Shown here piece by piece: positions 63,001 through 64,000 of a stretch of DNA of 64,000 nucleotides. The DNA comes from Chthonobacter albigriseus (GTDB lineage Bacteria; Pseudomonadota; Alphaproteobacteria; Rhizobiales; Pleomorphomonadaceae): positions 124,001 to 188,000 of the forward strand of contig NZ_JACDIT010000008.1 in assembly GCF_013839445.1 (NCBI RefSeq), written 5' to 3'. The notes beneath the pieces were generated by a model. That model searched no databases. It was not told the origin of the DNA and saw nothing but the letters and a program-made list of their open reading frames with translations. Numbering within the stretch: the stretch's first letter is position 1; every line of letters begins with the position of its first letter. Both the position numbers and the translations under genes were made by a program.

Positions 63001-64000
63001 TCGCCGCGGGCGATCAGCAGGGAGACGAGATTGGACAGCGCCGCAGGGTGGGCGGGCGAAAGGGCGATCGCCTGGCGGAGCACGCCCTCGGCCTCGGCGA
63101 TCCGACCGGCAGCCTTCAGGAGGACGCCGAGGTTGGCGAAGCCGTCCGCGTTCTCCGGAGCGACCCCGACGGCGCGCCAGGCGAGCGGCAACGCCTCGGC
63201 GACGGCCGCCGGCGTGCGCGCGCCGCCCTCGAAGATCGCCATCGCCAGGAGATTGTTGGCCAGGGGATCGTCGGCGTCGAAGGCGAGACGGCGGCGGTAG
63301 ATCACCGCGGCGTCGGCGTAGTGGCCGGCGGCATGGCGGGCGATCGCGTCCTCCACCGGGGGCGGGGCGGTTTCCCGCTCGGCCCGCAGCAGCTTGGCGC
63401 GCAGGGTGACCAGCGGGGCGAGCGCGGCGCGGACGTCGGCCACGGCCCCGGCGAAATCGCCAACCTCCGGCTGCCGGAACAGGCGCATGCTGGGGTAGAA
63501 GGGCGAGGTTTCACCGGACAAACCCCAGCGCCAGTCCGGAACGTGCTTCAGCACCACCCAGACCGGGCGGCCGGAGGCACCCACCACGTGGGCGACCGAG
63601 GTGTCGGATGTGATGACGAGGTCGAGCGAGCGGGCGACGGCGACGGTGTCGAGGAAGGCGTCCGAGCCGGTGTCGAAGTCCGGGCCGAGGTCGAGCAGGC
63701 GCATGCCCTTCGGCGCATCGGCCACCTGCTCGGCGCCGAAGCCCTTCTGCAGGGGATAGAAGACCACACCCGGGAGGTCGGCCAAGGCGGCGTAGGTGGA
63801 GAGCGGGAAGGAGCGCCGACGCTCGGCCGGGCTGCTCGGATTGCCCTGCCAGACCAGCCCGACGCGGAACGGCCGGTTGAGGATGCCGGCCGCGCGTTCG
63901 GTGCGCAGCAGGCGGTCGGCCCAGCGCACGACGCGCAAGCGGTCGGCGTGGAGATAGGGCCGCGCCGGGCGCAGGTGTTCGGGCTCGAGGCCGAGGCGGT
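60051..64000 (-). CDS. Multi-module TPR-GT9-like glycosyltransferase (5' end outside window)
   Basis: The frame is open from the right window edge to the TGA at 60051-60053, so at least about 1316 residues are present and the start lies upstream (63938 is only an internal TTG). Three copies of the GT9-like domain are seen. The first is cut by the window edge (GLVWQGNP near 63850, SPFYPSMRLFRQ near 63490). The second has EQGFGDAIQF near 62360 and the third EQGLGDHIQF near 60825. TPR arrays lie between them (about 63360-62450 and 61500-60950). The unit length is about 1.5 kb. The following single-module gene is a fourth copy. Confidence 0.88.
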   Translation of the reverse strand, partial: RLGLEPEHLRPARPYLHADRLRVVRWADRLLRTERAAGILNRPFRVGLVWQGNPSSPAERRRSFPLSTYAALADLPGVVFYPLQKGFGAEQVADAPKGMRLLDLGPDFDTGSDAFLDTVAVARSLDLVITSDTSVAHVVGASGRPVWVVLKHVPDWRWGLSGETSPFYPSMRLFRQPEVGDFAGAVADVRAALAPLVTLRAKLLRAERETAPPPVEDAIARHAAGHYADAAVIYRRRLAFDADDPLANNLLAMAIFEGGARTPAAVAEALPLAWRAVGVAPENADGFANLGVLLKAAGRIAEAEGVLRQAIALSPAHPAALSNLVSLLIARGDADAAVRLTTALAEAYPRDPMIRRNQGVALRAAGRSGTAVAAFRIAAALAPADAAVRVLLGNVLDETGDVVAARAAWIEALLIQPEEPDALGNLGVQERRAGDPRLAAWLYRRALAVRPAHAEIWTNLGTALYETGLIEEAREAFGRAIALRPDYADAHMALGMTHLLDGDFEKGLEAYEWRLKSARVGMAGDNLPLWKGGDPAGRTLLLVTEQGFGDAIQFVRYAALLKAAGARVLVGCRARLARLMAMAKGVDGVVVEGETIPPVDGMIPVMSLPFLSRTRVETIPAAVPYIAVEPERVRRWAARLAEKDGFRIGLVWQGNPDPLVDRGRSVPLSALAPLAAIPGVRLIALQKGPGSEQVAALRGAFPVETLGPDFDEGSDAFLDTAAVMANLDLVVTTDTAALHLAGALGRPTFAILKANAEWRFLRGRSDSPWYPTLRLFRQSEAALTAPEPWADVVAKLAGEVAALAAGDRKRLLPVRTTSAVARPRRVDDPAKAFAHALDVHKAGRRDDARRLYGAILADHPDHAESIHMLGAIALQRQAYPEALVFLERARRAGLDSAEFSTNLAIAYRRTGRTDEAEAMLRAVLAAQPKSAETLVNLGSLLVETGRAAEALPLLEQAAVLRPWLAEVHRGMGNALKDLGRPAEALPHFDRAVRLAATDADLKVNRAHARLAVGDLAGGFADYEARWKSGELVPRDFTAPQWDGRAFEGRRLLIHGEQGLGDHIQFARFLPLVARRGGRVLLEVRRPLFGLLSSMDFGGAVEFVEQGGPVPDHDIQIAMMSLPFALGITLDSLPVQVPYLAAEPARVATWRTRLPAGDGPLVGLVWQGNPRARADKGRSPPLADLHPVLKDRRARFVVLQKEHGLDQLAGLPEGARVVSPGPGFDAGPDAFLDTAAVMTLCDLVITSDTAAAHLAGALARPTFLMLKFAPDWRWMEGRADSPWYPTMRLFRQRRAGDWRGVAEAVAAALAAVPGGR

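Noticed and set aside
1-64000. CRISPR arrays, transposases, phage genes, rRNA genes, riboswitches
   Set aside because: I looked for regularly spaced repeats, DDE/serine/tyrosine recombinases, phage structural genes, rRNA and known riboswitch-like leaders and found nothing I could support.

Overview
The window is GC-rich throughout and densely coded, with many ATGA/GTGA/TGATG start-stop overlaps. Its gene families (MalK-type sugar importers, YtfQRT/YjfF, an N-methylglutamate methylamine module, type I secretion) are typical of an alphaproteobacterium of the Hyphomicrobiales type. The species cannot be named from sequence alone. There are no rRNA genes, CRISPR arrays or recognisable insertion sequences; one tRNA gene, tRNA-Arg(CCG), is present.

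Layout. 1-7642 (+): a sugar/polyol utilisation locus with a truncated TIM-barrel isomerase, an RpiR regulator, a PfkB kinase and a complete ABC importer (ATPase, Tat-exported binding protein, two permeases). A promoter and palindromic operator lie before the binding-protein gene, and a strong hairpin lies after it. 7662-10790 (-): a DUF1972-type glycosyltransferase and an FGGY carbohydrate kinase. 10969-21097 (+): an XRE-cupin regulator and a complete N-methylglutamate (NMG) pathway, mgsABC-gmaS-mgdABCD. It converts methylamine through gamma-glutamylmethylamide and N-methylglutamate to ammonia and a tetrahydrofolate-bound C1 unit. 21230-23820 (+): a SAF-domain oxidoreductase and mannonate dehydratase UxuA, behind a LacI-like palindrome.

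23969-31984 is a mixed accessory stretch: the tRNA, an Rrf2 regulator, a truncated flavoprotein abutting a methyltransferase, an SDR/NTF2-like pair divergent from a LysR regulator, a squalene-cyclase-fold protein, a PLP enzyme divergent from an Lrp regulator, one probably decayed gene, and a Tat lipoprotein with a degenerate L,D-transpeptidase site. 32029-37475 (-): a YtfQ-YtfR-YtfT-YjfF type furanose importer plus a membrane protein. 37977-39029 (+): a rhamnan-synthesis-F-like protein.

38987-48240 (-) is the most interesting region: a tightly coupled ten-gene operon. It begins with inositol-3-phosphate synthase and continues with a histidine phosphatase, glycosyltransferase, sugar nucleotidyltransferase, methyltransferase, a glycosidase whose barrel motifs appear circularly permuted, a PIG-L deacetylase, a GT4 glycosyltransferase, a BioF2/CelD-type acyltransferase and a second methyltransferase. 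The gene set parallels the logic of mycothiol assembly but has no visible cysteine ligase, so it may make an uncharacterised inositol glycoside or glycan. 48433-52054 (+): an IclR regulator and three genes resembling the non-phosphorylative L-fucose pathway.

52109-57142 (-): a type I secretion ABC exporter (with an inactive peptidase-like domain), an HlyD adaptor and a Sel1-repeat protein. 57305-58558 (+): a glycosyltransferase. 58555-64000 (-): two coupled TPR/GT9-like proteins; the second runs off the window and repeats its TPR-glycosyltransferase unit at least three times.
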